The notes beneath the pieces are model-generated. The model was not told where the DNA came from. It ran no database searches and saw nothing but the letters and a program-made list of their open reading frames with translations. A stretch of DNA of 64,000 nucleotides, taken from contig CM055102.1 in assembly GCA_029204225.1 (NCBI GenBank), positions 2,321,805-2,385,804 on the forward strand. Direction: 5' to 3'. The number at the start of each line of letters is the position of its first letter. Position 1 is the first letter of the stretch. A program made the position numbers and the translations under genes. This stretch comes from Diphasiastrum complanatum. Taxonomy: Eukaryota; Streptophyta; Lycopodiopsida; Lycopodiales; Lycopodiaceae. Positions 44,101-51,385 of the stretch are shown in pieces.

Positions 44101-45230
44101 AAATTTCTTAAGATCTTTTGATGACATGAAACACATGACAACGAAGTAAGAATCAGTTCTTCAAATATCAAAAGTCACCTCATGGGAAAGAAATCTCAAA
44201 AAAAAAATTGTTTCATTGAAGAGACTTATCTCAAAATTCAAGAAGACAAAAAAAAATATTCAAATGGCTAACATGAATTATAGAGTCTAAGTGATTCTTT
44301 TTTTATGGCTTTTCACCATGAATATCAGCCACCTAGCAACATTTTAGTTGATTTCAAACAACATTTGAACGCACATTTGATGTGTTGAGCAAGAATTTTC
44401 AAAGAATTGATAATACTTGTTGTTTTATGATTCCAAACCTCAACCTTGAAGGGCCAAAAAAAAAAAATCAATGTTTCTTTTTCATAATTTCTTACTTGAA
44501 GTTCTTGTTTTTTCTTTTACTTCTTTTTCTTAATTCCACAATTGTAAATACTAAATTCAATATCAAATTTTAGAGAAAACTAATATTTGATTTAATACAA
44601 TAAAAATTTTGCAAAGATGAGGCTCGAATGCTAATAAGCTCCCATTATAGTTGCCCCATCCAAAAAGATTATAGAAAGAAAAGTCATACTGGAAAGCACC
44701 AATCCACTGAGAATGAAAACCCACAAAACCAAAAGAAACCCTTGTATAAGTAACTATCCAACTACAACCGTAGACAATAAAATCTCTTAAGTACTTCATA
44801 GCCTTGAACTACTTGAGTCAAAACAAATCCATTGCCTCACAAAATGAGTTGTTTCACATTCTTAGCAAAGTATACTCAAGAGATTGTCTATATCAAACAA
44901 GTACAAATATATTCATTCTTTTCCAGCTTTCTCACTTACAATAGTTTGCAATACTCGCTTGATGTGACCAAGATGACAATCACTAGGCCGGACTTTCCGA
45001 TTTTGATTGTCAAAATCCCAAACGTTCAATTTAGAGCTTCCTGCAGTTACAAGTTTAGTGCTCGTGGTGTTAAAGAAGCACACACTCTGTGCATAATCAA
45101 ATGGTGTAGGGCTTCCACAAACCGCTCTTCCAGTCTTAACATTCCATATCACCAATTTGCCATCATCTTGACCTCCTATTGATGCCAGAAAATCCTCGTC
45201 ACAAGAAAAGTGCAGTGCCTGAACTTTTAC
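26070..45230 (-). CDS. CFAP52: CFAP52 (WDR16/FAP52), ciliary WD40 protein, partial gene
   Basis: Six exons on the minus strand join in perfect reading phase: 45230-44940, 35932-35873, 28023-27755, 26940-26769, 26397-26257 and 26135-26070. They encode about 333 consecutive residues of a WD40 protein with the CFAP52 signature order: [116 protein letters not shown] and [15 protein letters not shown]52 is an inner-junction protein of doublet microtubules in motile cilia. The first about 110 residues and the last about 170 were not found, so the gene is either split by the window edges and large introns or truncated. Introns of about 9.0 and 7.8 kb are filled with transposons. Identification is from recalled family sequence. 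Confidence 0.85.
26257..26397 (-). CDS. CFAP52: CFAP52 exon ([14 protein letters not shown])
   Basis: 141 bp, 47 codons, phase 0 at both ends. Acceptor GATGATGCAG, donor GTTTAC. Encodes [20 protein letters not shown] and [15 protein letters not shown], among the most conserved CFAP52 segments. Confidence 0.85.
26769..26940 (-). CDS. CFAP52: CFAP52 exon ([14 protein letters not shown])
   Basis: 172 bp. The acceptor CATTCACAG precedes 26940. The first base completes the codon split by the previous exon, and the exon ends in phase 0 at CAG with a weak donor GTCTTT. Encodes [19 protein letters not shown] and [16 protein letters not shown]. Confidence 0.85.
27755..28023 (-). CDS. CFAP52: CFAP52 exon ([13 protein letters not shown])
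   Basis: 269 bp, starting in phase 0 after TTGTATGCAG and ending two bases into a codon before a strong GTGAGT donor. Encodes [18 protein letters not shown] and [12 protein letters not shown]. The large intron upstream (28024-35872) contains the chromovirus and the hAT element. Confidence 0.85.
28171..28521 (+). pseudogene. Gypsy gag C-terminal fragment with zinc knuckle
   Basis: A Thr/Ser/Pro-rich linker is followed by [25 protein letters not shown], a CCHC-type knuckle whose spacing is altered (C-x2-C-x4-H-x4-C as read), and an acidic tail ending at a stop at 28519-28521. It resembles the gag of the element at 15363-17040 (LCFNCKKPDHIARDC) rather than the chromovirus that follows. The chromovirus reading frame starts immediately after, so this is a chimeric junction or nested insertion within the CFAP52 intron. 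Confidence 0.7.
28522..31106 (+). CDS. Chromovirus pol: protease, RT, RNase H, integrase zinc finger
   Basis: The open frame, read from 28584, is 840 codons. The aspartic protease has [11 protein letters not shown] (residues 42-52) and VLGRDWL (about 116). The reverse transcriptase has [12 protein letters not shown] (about 290), [13 protein letters not shown] and [10 protein letters not shown] (about 388). RNase H has [15 protein letters not shown] (about 536) and VADALSRMP (about 643). The integrase H2C2 finger lies at about 780-826 (H..H..CQKC). The sequence just 5' (28522-28583) aligns with the gag-pro region of the related minus-strand element at 56236-56733, but the gag itself is missing. 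The frame ends at a TAA (31104-31106) that interrupts the integrase; the same polyprotein resumes 30 bp later. Confidence 0.9.
31107..32195 (+). CDS. Chromovirus integrase core and chromodomain
   Basis: Continuation of the same frame after one premature stop. The DDE catalytic core shows [14 protein letters not shown] (first Asp, about residue 21 counted from the Met at 31137), SDRDSKFTG (second Asp, about 62) and DGQTERVNQ (Glu, about 98). The GPF/Y-like [20 protein letters not shown] and [12 protein letters not shown] follow, and the C-terminus carries a chromodomain ([19 protein letters not shown]). Chromodomains guide integration to marked chromatin. With only one stop between it and the RT part, and with a 3' LTR attached, this is the best-preserved LTR element here. 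Confidence 0.92.
   Translation: MPAGKWESISMDFIVGLPKTQKGNDAIWVTVDRLTKMAHFIPTKTTVRAPELARLFVDGLFKLYGLPSGIVSDRDSKFTGNFWKAVFHHLHTKLNMSTTDHPQTDGQTERVNQVLEDMLRAYVSKRQTNWEEYLSILEFAYNSTKHSATGYSPFMLMYGFQPRSPTAVGFKQEKVEAARNFLEDLNQMIEHAKRSIRQSQDRARHYADPHRRDVQFSTGEKVYLRVPVDSKTLKSGVCAKLSPRYCGPFTISRRLGEVTYELELPHSSKVFPVFHVSQLRKALTRSDNLVGDSVLVLPLDPQQPPHEPEEILDSRETQTRHTLYREYLVKWNDQPVENATWERGSVLRKIFPDFVLEDQDGS
32194..32206 (+). promoter_or_regulatory. Chromovirus polypurine tract
   Basis: AAGGGGGAGGGAG begins within the integrase stop codon and ends at the LTR start TGTTACGAGC. Confidence 0.9.
32207..32540 (+). repeat. Chromovirus 3' LTR
   Basis: Begins TGTTACGAGCTCGTAACC and matches, in reverse, the 5' LTR of the related element at 58454-58749. 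Homology ends near TGTTTGC (about 32537), so the last bases are diverged or lost. Relative to the other LTR it has an extra about 40-bp segment with ACGT-core motifs, CCACGTCA (32416-32423) and the palindromic G-box GCCACGTGGC (32426-32435), a class of plant bZIP/bHLH sites. No matching 5' LTR was found upstream. Confidence 0.85.
32545..32750. other. AT-rich spacer
   Basis: DNA between the LTR and the hAT element. No feature recognised beyond a short (CA)n at 32622-32632. Confidence 0.5.
32750..34206 (-). pseudogene. hAT element C-terminal region (Pro/Ser-rich, AT-hook-like)
   Basis: On the minus strand an open frame at 34206-33706 is acidic and Gly/His-rich ([34 protein letters not shown]). 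After a stop, further pieces in the same and a neighbouring frame are strongly Pro/Ala/Ser-rich and include a basic [11 protein letters not shown] block near 32970-33005, an AT-hook-like motif. They end in [12 protein letters not shown] and a stop near 32755. I assign it to the hAT element because it continues the same strand and composition downstream of the BED finger region. The catalytic core and dimerisation domain are absent, apparently deleted at the TC-rich junction around 34230-34290. Confidence 0.5.
34290..35230 (-). pseudogene. hAT transposase N-terminal region with BED zinc finger
   Basis: From 35190 down, the minus strand encodes [10 protein letters not shown] and [16 protein letters not shown] then APC: a BED-type finger (Cys-x2-Cys, His, then Cys/His) as found at the N-terminus of plant hAT transposases, where it binds DNA ends. 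A frame change soon after leads to the frame at 35029-34325 ([21 protein letters not shown], a Pro/Ala/Ser-rich linker, and PHMDREAT), whose last part corresponds to the DUF659 entry in the copy at 17025-17770. So the element is frameshifted and internally deleted. It sits inside the CFAP52 intron 28024-35872. Confidence 0.72.
35240..35545. other. Purine-rich leader with GGCGAAGG-like repeats
   Basis: Upstream (minus orientation) of the hAT gene, the plus strand has iterated GGCAGCGAAGGCAGG-like units from about 35330 to 35460. No ORF of recognisable content. Likely the 5' untranslated or subterminal region of the hAT element. Confidence 0.45.
35551..35615. repeat. Palindromic GGTACCGCGGTAC cluster, possible hAT end
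   Basis: Three to four copies of the GGTACCGCGG / CCGCGGTACC core within 65 bp, including an inverted pair GGTCCCGCGGTAC / GTACCGTGGGACC that can fold as a hairpin. Short subterminal repeats of this kind are typical of hAT ends. The position at the 5' side of the BED-finger gene supports this, but no matching terminus was found on the other side. Confidence 0.5.
35873..35932 (-). CDS. CFAP52: CFAP52 exon ([11 protein letters not shown])
   Basis: 60 bp, 20 codons, phase 0 at both ends. Acceptor TTTACATGTAG, donor GTCATT (weak). Encodes [20 protein letters not shown], the blade that corresponds to the GTTTGDI motif of animal CFAP52. It is isolated between introns of about 7.8 and 9.0 kb, and its conservation argues for selection. 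Confidence 0.8.
35940..36990. other. Intron DNA without recognised feature
   Basis: AT-rich DNA within the presumed CFAP52 intron 35933-44939. Several AGGGTTT/CATTAGGG stretches at about 36630-36770 are degenerate and do not form a clear array. No element recognised. Confidence 0.5.
36999..37434 (-). other. Unrecognised open frames, possible repeat-derived
   Basis: Two overlapping minus-strand frames (37434-37222 and 37271-36999) could form one frameshifted peptide ([30 protein letters not shown], then [16 protein letters not shown]). I do not recognise the family, and there is no start or splice context to support a gene. Confidence 0.25.
37440..38168. other. AT-rich intron DNA
   Basis: Contains TATATAGTATATATATAG at about 37600-37620 and no recognised gene or element. 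The last part (37930-38168) continues the same-strand repeat structure of the retroelement described next. Confidence 0.45.
38880..39080. repeat. Degenerate minisatellite with AGCATGC units
   Basis: About five units of roughly 35-40 bp, each with ATCA(A/T)AGCATGCAAC followed by AT-rich spacer such as TATCAGTATCA. Confidence 0.6.
39440..39487. repeat. Near-perfect 48-bp hairpin
   Basis: ACAGAATTATCATCG (39440-39454) is the exact reverse complement of 39473-39487. The stem continues through one G-T pair and AAAATA/TATTTT to a four-base loop TACT, giving about 22 paired positions. Confidence 0.85.
40046..40480 (-). repeat. Retroelement leader with iterated GGCTGTCCAGCGCCC
   Basis: On the minus strand, five or six degenerate copies of GGCTGTCCAGCGCCC separated by about 60-80 bp of variable sequence (near 40050, 40130, 40210, 40295, 40375 and 40455). 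They lie between the primer-binding site (40751) and the ORFs below 39618, where a leader is expected. The same motif is tandemly repeated in the leader at 14943-15140. Confidence 0.65.
40751..40762 (-). promoter_or_regulatory. Retroelement primer-binding site
   Basis: TGGTATCAGAGC on the minus strand (initiator tRNA-Met complement). The adjoining LTR would end at about 40763-40765. Confidence 0.8.
40763..41130 (-). repeat. Candidate LTR of the unclassified retroelement
   Basis: Sequence next to the primer-binding site has direct repeats of AAAGAGAG(A/G)TTCCCTAC at about 40838-40890 and paired GGCCCAAGGCC-like blocks (about 41020-41075). The start of the LTR was not determined; no second LTR was identified. 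Confidence 0.45.
41400..41985 (+). pseudogene. Decayed LINE reverse-transcriptase fragment
   Basis: Across broken frames the plus strand encodes [48 protein letters not shown] and [15 protein letters not shown], corresponding to MIGHTLAKIYGSILQ, VDFRKAFDSVPRHLLFQRL, IAAIITLYE and LLYADDVVLLSSSA in the intact copy. The catalytic YADD reads YAND. A very old insertion inside the CFAP52 intron. Confidence 0.72.
41986..42195 (+). pseudogene. Ty1/copia RNase H fragment
   Basis: Encodes [24 protein letters not shown], matching the copia RNase H motif also present at 47780-47860 (SSCKAEYIAASRVSNEVVWLRFML), then degenerate sequence towards NPKAHWYPPY. It starts directly at the end of the LINE fragment. 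Confidence 0.7.
42196..44939. other. Intron DNA with degenerate repeats, no gene
   Basis: Within the presumed first large CFAP52 intron. At about 43000-43350 an about 55-60 bp unit with GAGCTCCTACGAGTTCTAGGAACTT-like content is repeated several times in diverged form. At 43523-43600 the minus strand shows a LINE-type 3' end (GGGCACTCTATAGACATTAATA then TATTC/TC repeats). Nothing else recognised. Confidence 0.5.
44940..45230 (-). CDS. CFAP52: CFAP52 exon ([12 protein letters not shown])
   Basis: 291 bp, 97 codons, phase 0 at both ends. Acceptor CTATGCATGACAG before 45230; strong donor GTAAGTGAG after 44940. Encodes [59 protein letters not shown] and [11 protein letters not shown]. This is the most 5' exon recognised. 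Upstream exons for the first blades were looked for on the minus strand and not found. Confidence 0.87.
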
Positions 45231-46190
45231 CTGTCATGCATAGAGAAACAGGTTTCTATATTAAGACACTAGTTTATTGTTGAAATTCATAGAAATCAAC
45301 AGTGACCACATTGACCATTGGTTACTACCAAGGATGTTACAAAAGAGAAAAATGCTTGTTTCCCAAGGTCCAACATATCTTATGAACATTGAGTTAGCAA
45401 AACAAAGACTAAATTGCATAACAAAAACTGAAAGGAAAGGATTTATGTAGCCTATGCCAATCATATGCACTAAAAATTTCAAAATAGAGCCCCAGAAAAA
45501 CACTTTAGGGTCTACGTTCATCACAAGCACTTAAAATTACCAATCATATGCACTCAAAACTTTGTAGTAAAGCCTAAAAGAGGAATTTTTTATGTACTCT
45601 ATGTCCATCATAACCATGTTCTCTGCACTGTAGCCACTTTCGTAATTTGAATCGTTCATTTTTTAAAAAATTTACTTCATAAGTTAGTAATAATATAATC
45701 TCTTATGACTTCGTTTCAAGTGACATATGCCCACCAAGGATGCTATGTTGATGGCTTGTGCTGTATAGATTGAAAGAGTGGCGTGACCAAGAATAGTTGT
45801 ACTACTTATAGACAATATAAGGAAAGTATCGCATTAGTAGTAAGAGATAGAAGGCTTAAAATAATACGTCAATATTCATAAAACACACATAGATGCCCTA
45901 TCATAGTTTTGTGACTTATTATAGTTGATATTATACCATGTCATAATAATGAACTACTTATGGGACCAGTAGATAACCGGCCTCCTTGGCCTATACATGG
46001 CACATATATGAGAGCAATTGCGTAATATGGACACATTACGTAGTTCATACTTCTCTAAGTTTTGGGCATTGCAAGATCACTTACTTTTACATTACTTCCA
46101 GTAGTGGCATGATATTTGATATTATTATTAGGGGACACTATTTTACACAGTTCCTAATTTGGGCCCTAAAATTCGAATTTTCATATTTCC
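45231..46190. other. AT-rich DNA without recognised feature
   Basis: Upstream of the CFAP52 exon. No exon with WD40 content, RNA gene or element ends recognised. Confidence 0.5.
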
Positions 46191-46199
46191 CTCCCAATT

Positions 46200-46727
46200 A
46201 ATTGAAGGGAGGGAGCTTTTGCTTAGTAAAAATAGCCACTGAGGTTATTCATTTGTTAGTTATGAGTATCGACCCTTGAAACTCTTTGTAGGGGAGTTCC
46301 ATCTTTATATTGGAGATGTTATGGCCATTGGCTAACACAAGGATACATGTGACTCGTTAGTCCCTAAGGGATCTCGGCGGGGTGACACTCAGCCCCATAG
46401 TTCGGGATAATAACCCTTAGGTACTAGGATCTAGAGGGCTTGGTCTATATCTATAGGGAGTGTCACTAAGTGGAGGGCACCCTTAGTTACTAAGGGTGGG
46501 TCCCTAAAGTTAGGTAGGACCTATGTGCCCACATGTACAGTATGCATGTGAGGGGCATCCACATGCACAGTGGTAACTGTGCATGTGAGAGGGGTGCATG
46601 GCCTCCTGGAGGTCTAGCGCTGGTCCTATATGGTGGCCTGTAGGTGTAGAGCCAGGTACAGGATAGTGGGTGGAGATCCAGAGTCACTCTTCCATTGTGG
46701 TGGTCCTCTGTCCATTGTTCCTGATAG
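46200..46727 (+). repeat. Candidate 5' LTR of a copia element
   Basis: The DNA just before the primer-binding site at 46728 includes a run of directly repeated TGCACAGT/TGCATGTGAG blocks (46530-46590). The expected CA end is not clean (CTGATAG precedes the site), so the boundary is approximate. Confidence 0.45.
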
Positions 46728-46739
46728 TGGTATCAGAGC
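46728..46739 (+). promoter_or_regulatory. Copia primer-binding site
   Basis: TGGTATCAGAGC on the plus strand, complementary to initiator tRNA-Met, in the same orientation as the copia coding remnant 330 bp downstream. Confidence 0.85.
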
Positions 46740-47068
46740 ATCGTGGATCCTCGTGTGGGTCAGCACTTTCCTTCTTCCAGCACATCCCTTCCTCAAGAAA
46801 GCTTGCTGTCCAGAGACTGTCACCTTCTTTTCTCCCTCAGCGCCATCAGAAACAGCAGAGATCAAGCAATTTTGGGTCTGATTTTTCACACGTGGGAACT
46901 TCAGTGTTGGGCGCTCAGTTTGCAGCAGTATCTGTGCAAGGAAGTGTGTCCATCACAAATCAAAATCAGTTTTTGATCTACTCCGTTTGTCTGAGTGTTG
47001 GGCACCAGGACCTGTTTTTTGGAAGTTGACAGTTAGCAATCCAAACGTGATCAGAACTGGATCAAAAT

Positions 47069-48158
47069 TTGTGGATAGGTTCTGGAAACGGGATCACGAT
47101 TCTGATCGCGATTCAGAATCGCGCTGCATCTATGGTTTATTTCAAAAGGGTGAATGAGTATTATGTATTGTTGACGGTCTATGTTGATGATTCATTGTTG
47201 ATAGGAAATTCTACTCCTTTGGCTTTATCTTTGATGTTTCGGACCTTGGAGAGGCAAAATTTTGCCTTGGAGTTCAAATTCATCATGACAGGGTGAGGCA
47301 CCATTGCACTTCAAACAACACTATATTTTGAAGATCTTGAAGGACTACAATATGCTGGAGTGCAAAGGCAAAGACATTCCTATGCTACCTGGAGTCAAAT
47401 TATCCAAGGAAGATGGAGCGAAGACTGAAGAGGAACATGAAGAAATGTCCAAGATTCCTTATCACAATTTAATTGGATCTTTAATGTATCTCACTACTTG
47501 GACACGCCCTGATAATGCCTATGCAGCTCATACTCTTAGTCAGTTTGCTACTAATCCTGGTGTTATTCATTGGAAGCATGCTAAATATGTTTTACAATAT
47601 TTGAAAGCTATTTCCGATTATGGACTTGTTTTCTCTAAACAAGATGGTCTATCACTTGCTTCATACAATGATGCCAGTTGGGCTTCCAATGTGGATGATT
47701 ATAAAAGCATTACAGGAGGATGTAGTATACTTTCAGGGGCAGCCATCACATGGATATGCAAGAAGCAATCTTTCGTCGCTCAATCCTCTTGCAAGGCGGA
47801 ATATATCGCGGCCTCAAGAGTTTCTAATGAAGTAGTTTGGCTGCGATTCATGCTTGAACATCTACATCAACTTGATGAAGGCCCAAGTTCTTTATTTATT
47901 GACAACACTTCTGCTATTGTACTTTCAAAAGACGTCGTATTTCATGGGAGGACCAAACATATTCATATATCATCATTTGGAAGATCATCTCCCCTATCTT
48001 CATTGACTCAAGTAACATGGTTTCAGATATTCCTACAAAGCCACTCCATGCAAAATTATTTCATCGTCGTAGGAAGAAGCTTGGACTATGTAAAATTGAC
48101 CAAACTTAGGAGGGAGCTATTATGTTTTAAGTTTGATCAATTTCACCACGTATTTTAG
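47069..48158 (+). pseudogene. Ty1/copia RT (C-terminal) and RNase H, deleted
   Basis: The frame contains the RT catalytic motif (LLTVYVDDSLLIGN at 47170-47215), a break at about 47296, then 47304-48158 with the RT thumb (LKDYNMLECKGKDIPMLPG), YHNLIGSLMYLTTWTRPDNAYA and RNase H motifs DASWASNVDDYKSITGG, SFVAQSSCKAEYIAAS and FIDNTSAIVLSKDVVFHGRTKHI. Gag, protease, integrase and the RT N-terminus, which normally lie between primer-binding site and here, are absent: only about 330 bp separate the two, indicating a deletion of some 3 kb. A frame change near 47975 alters the last residues. Confidence 0.88.
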
Positions 48159-48780
48159 CGCCACGCAATATTAATTTGCGTTGTATTCTCTCAAAGTTTA
48201 AATAGGCTTACCAAGATTATAAACATTATAAAAATTTTATTGTAAAGGTTTTAAAACCTTGAGTACGCCCATAAGTTGTACATGTGGGGTTTACATGCTA
48301 CCAACTATGTGTTGGAACTATATGAACTTTCCCATGTTGTAGGAGGGCGCATTTTTCCTATATAGGAAACTTGTGGACCAAGGCAAATCATTGCATGAAG
48401 AGGGAAAGTGCATGCTTAGCATGTGGGACACCTATTTCACCTACTTTTGACACTTGGAAGCCATGTACATCACATATCATTTGTTTCTAATCGATAAATG
48501 ATACCTCCTCCTCCTAGATGGGCGCACTATTGGAGAGAGAGAGAGATTTCTTCTCACATATGCTCTTGTGATTTGCTTTTGTGGTAGAATCTCTTGCTAA
48601 TTAATGCTAGTGTAATGCTATCCTAGATTGGTGTGTTGTTGGATCTGATTTATTGCTTTGTATTCTTGCTAATGTAAAGTTCTTCTTGCTGGAAATTCAT
48701 GGACAACAAGCATTCGTGATCCAATCGACCCAATTGGAGGAGCAATTTCCAGGAGTAATGATGTTAGAATGCTCCTTTCA
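48105..48780 (+). repeat. Copia polypurine tract and candidate 3' LTR
   Basis: AGGAGGGAG at about 48108-48117 is a typical copia polypurine tract. The following 600 bp, up to about 48760, would be the 3' LTR, with a (GA)n tract at 48533-48546. The end was not fixed, and similarity to 46200-46727 is not obvious by eye. Confidence 0.45.
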
Positions 48781-48784
48781 GCAT

Positions 48785-49199
48785 ATACTATCATTTTAGT
48801 TTGTCTAGCAAGTTTCTGACGAGAGTTGCATGCAAATTTCTGCTCACATCCTCTTCATCTTGCTCGCTGCGCTCCATAGCCAGCAGATCCGATTACTTCG
48901 AAAGTTTGATCTATTCATTGCATGTCGACAAAATTACAATTTGCTAGCAATTTCCGTTTGCATGTGCAAGTACTAGTCCATGCATGTTGCGTGCATGCAT
49001 CTAGAATTTTTCAGATTGCTTGCATGTAGCCATATTTGCTTGCATGTTGATTGCATGTCACTGTATTTGCTTGCATGTTGATTGCATGTTACTGATTTGA
49101 TCTATTTTGAGTTGTAGAAGACCATTGAGGATTCCTAGGTTGGTAAACCTCGATTTAACGATCCTTTCTATCTCTATTTTCAATTCTATAACAGAAGCC
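48785..49199. other. Spacer with GCATG-rich repeats
   Basis: TTGCTTGCATGTTGATTGCATG is partly repeated at about 49010-49090. No gene recognised. Confidence 0.5.
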
Positions 49200-51176
49200 T
49201 AAAACATTAGAAACTGCTATCACCCTAGCTCAGACTTATGATGACATAGCTCGCCCCCCGACCTGAGTCCTCCAAGCATGGAGAGAAGCGAAAAATTCCG
49301 ACATCTAATTCTTCGAATAAAAAGAGGTATAGATTGTGGAGAAGTGACATAGAAAAAGCCAAGAGGGAGCACTCGTGCTTCATTTGTATGGGAAAAGGTC
49401 ATAACAAGAGTCAGTGTCCTAAATTGCAAAACAAGGGAATACTGACGAAACTCCCGATAAGAACCAAACTGGTTCTTTTAAGAAACCGGAGAAGCAAGTT
49501 CAAACTGTTCAAGTTTTGCCTTTGGGAAAGTCTCCCAAGGTAAAGTCTGTTCACGTGTCTCATGTGAATGAGGCACATACCTGTTCAGTTACCGCCAACA
49601 TTTGGCAACCTGCAGTCGGACCTCATCCTATTTTCCGACTGTTAGGAAGTATTAATGGCCAGAAAGTTCGGATAATGGTGGACGATGGAACCCACAACTT
49701 TCTAAGCCATTCTTTGGTGAAGAAGTTGCAGTTAGAGCAAAAACAAAGTGATCATCAATACGTGGTTACACTTGCCAATGGTCAGCGTAAAAATATTTAT
49801 GATACTTTTGTTCCACAAGTTCCCATACAAATCCAAGACAATCAAGATACTTTAGACTTTCAAGTAATGAGCTTGGCCTTGGCTGATGTTATAGTTGGTC
49901 GTGAGTGGTTGTTTATGTTTGAAACTACTGGTGGTCTTGTTCGTAGTTATGTTGACAACACTTTGGAGTTCACTCATAGAGGCCAGAAAGTTAAGTTGGT
50001 TGGAAATGCAAGTGTGTCGGCTTTGCCAGTTGTTTCTTCTGTGCAGTTGAAGCGGCTAGTGTGGAAACGAAAAGTTCAAAAGGTATTTCTTTGTTTCCTT
50101 ACTTCTGAAAGGTTTTCTAGTAACTTAAGTTTATCTTTTCCGTATCCAAAGAAATGTCTTTCTTCTGTTGAGAGAAGAGAGAGAGATGTGAGTTTAAAAC
50201 CTATTTTAAATGATTTTAAAGACGTCTTTCCTAACGATTTACCTTCCGGGTTACCCCCGAGAAGAGAGGTAGATCATCCTATAAAACTTATACACGGGAC
50301 TATACCTATTAGTAAGCCTCCTTATAGGTCAAGCCACTTGGAACACCTAGAGGTAGAGCGGCAGCTGCAAGAATATTTAGCTAAAGGGTTTACACGCCCC
50401 AGTAAATCACCATGGGCCGCGCCCATTTTGTTGGTTAAGAAAAAAGATGGGTGTATGCGTATGTGCATAGACCCATTTTGTTGGTTAAGAAAAAAGATGG
50501 GTCTCTATATGCATAGACTATAGGGCTTTAAATAAACTCACTATTAAGGATAAATATCCTTTGCCCAAGATAGATGAGATCTTTGATCAACTAAAAGGGA
50601 TAAAGTATTTTACTAAGATAGATCTTAGGTCTGGATACCATCAGGTACATATTAAAGATGACGTTCCATTAACGGCTTTTCGTTCACGGAATGGTCATTA
50701 TGAGTTTTTGGTTCTTCCCTACACTTGCGTCAAGTGTTCCAGGTCCTGAGAGAGAATTCCTTGTTTGCAAAGGAATCAAAATGTGAATTCTTCAAGAGAT
50801 TCACTACCTCGGACATATTATCTCCGTTGAGGGGATCGGGATGGATCCTGACAAAGTAGCCGCAATTATGCGATGGCCAGCACCAACTTCGTGGAAGAGC
50901 TGCAGATCTTCCTCGGATTGGCTGGATTTTACAAAGGTTTATCCATCAGTATGCCCTCTTGACTGCTCTTTTGACAGATTTGCTCAAGGGCAAGGGCAGG
51001 TACTTTAGTTGGGGGCCTAAATAACAAGCGAGCTTTGAAGATGTAAAGGCTGCAATTGCAACTGCTCCTATCTGAACTTTAGTGGATCCAAATGAAGCAC
51101 TTATAGTAGAAACCGATGCAAGTAATCAGGCAGTTGGTGCTATACTCTCTCAACACGACCGTCCAGTCGCGTTCGA
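49200..51176 (+). pseudogene. Gypsy element C, 5' part: gag end, protease, RT, start of RNase H
   Basis: Gag C-terminus KPKTLETAITLAQTYDD and zinc knuckle CFICMGKGHNKSQCP (49377-49420), protease VMVDDGTHNFLSHS and VIVGREWLF, then [44 protein letters not shown] tandem duplication of 51 bp (copies of CCCATTTTGTTGGTTAAG at 50420 and 50471) breaks the frame, followed by [13 protein letters not shown]. The YxDD catalytic segment is deleted near 50725-50730, and the frame resumes with ESKCEFF and YLGHIIS. RNase H starts with VETDASNQAVGAILSQ and stops at about 51176, where the minus-strand element D begins. The missing part of RNase H resumes at 58750. Confidence 0.85.
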
Positions 51177-51385
51177 TTCCGCAATTGTCGCTCCCTTTGA
51201 TCTAGAATTCTTTCTGGCCCATAACCTGTGGTGTCTTTCTCCTCAAGAGACACTAGACCTTCCACCAGACTATCGCCATCATGCAAACATTTCTTTAGTT
51301 TGCTAACATAAAATACTAGATGCACCTTGCATCCCACAGGTAGCTGTAGCTTATAAGCTACTAGGAGAGGTGAAAGGTGAATAAC
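51140..51385 (-). pseudogene. Gypsy element D, integrase C-terminus and chromodomain start
   Basis: Minus-strand frame with VHLVFYVSKLKKCLHDGDS (the post-DDE hydrophobic motif of chromoviral integrases), then PERILDQRERQLRNR, which is the entry to the chromodomain; the rest is cut at the junction with element C near 51176. Immediately upstream (51385) it joins the RT N-terminal part, so about 2.3 kb (RT, RNase H, integrase core) are deleted within element D. Confidence 0.75.
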
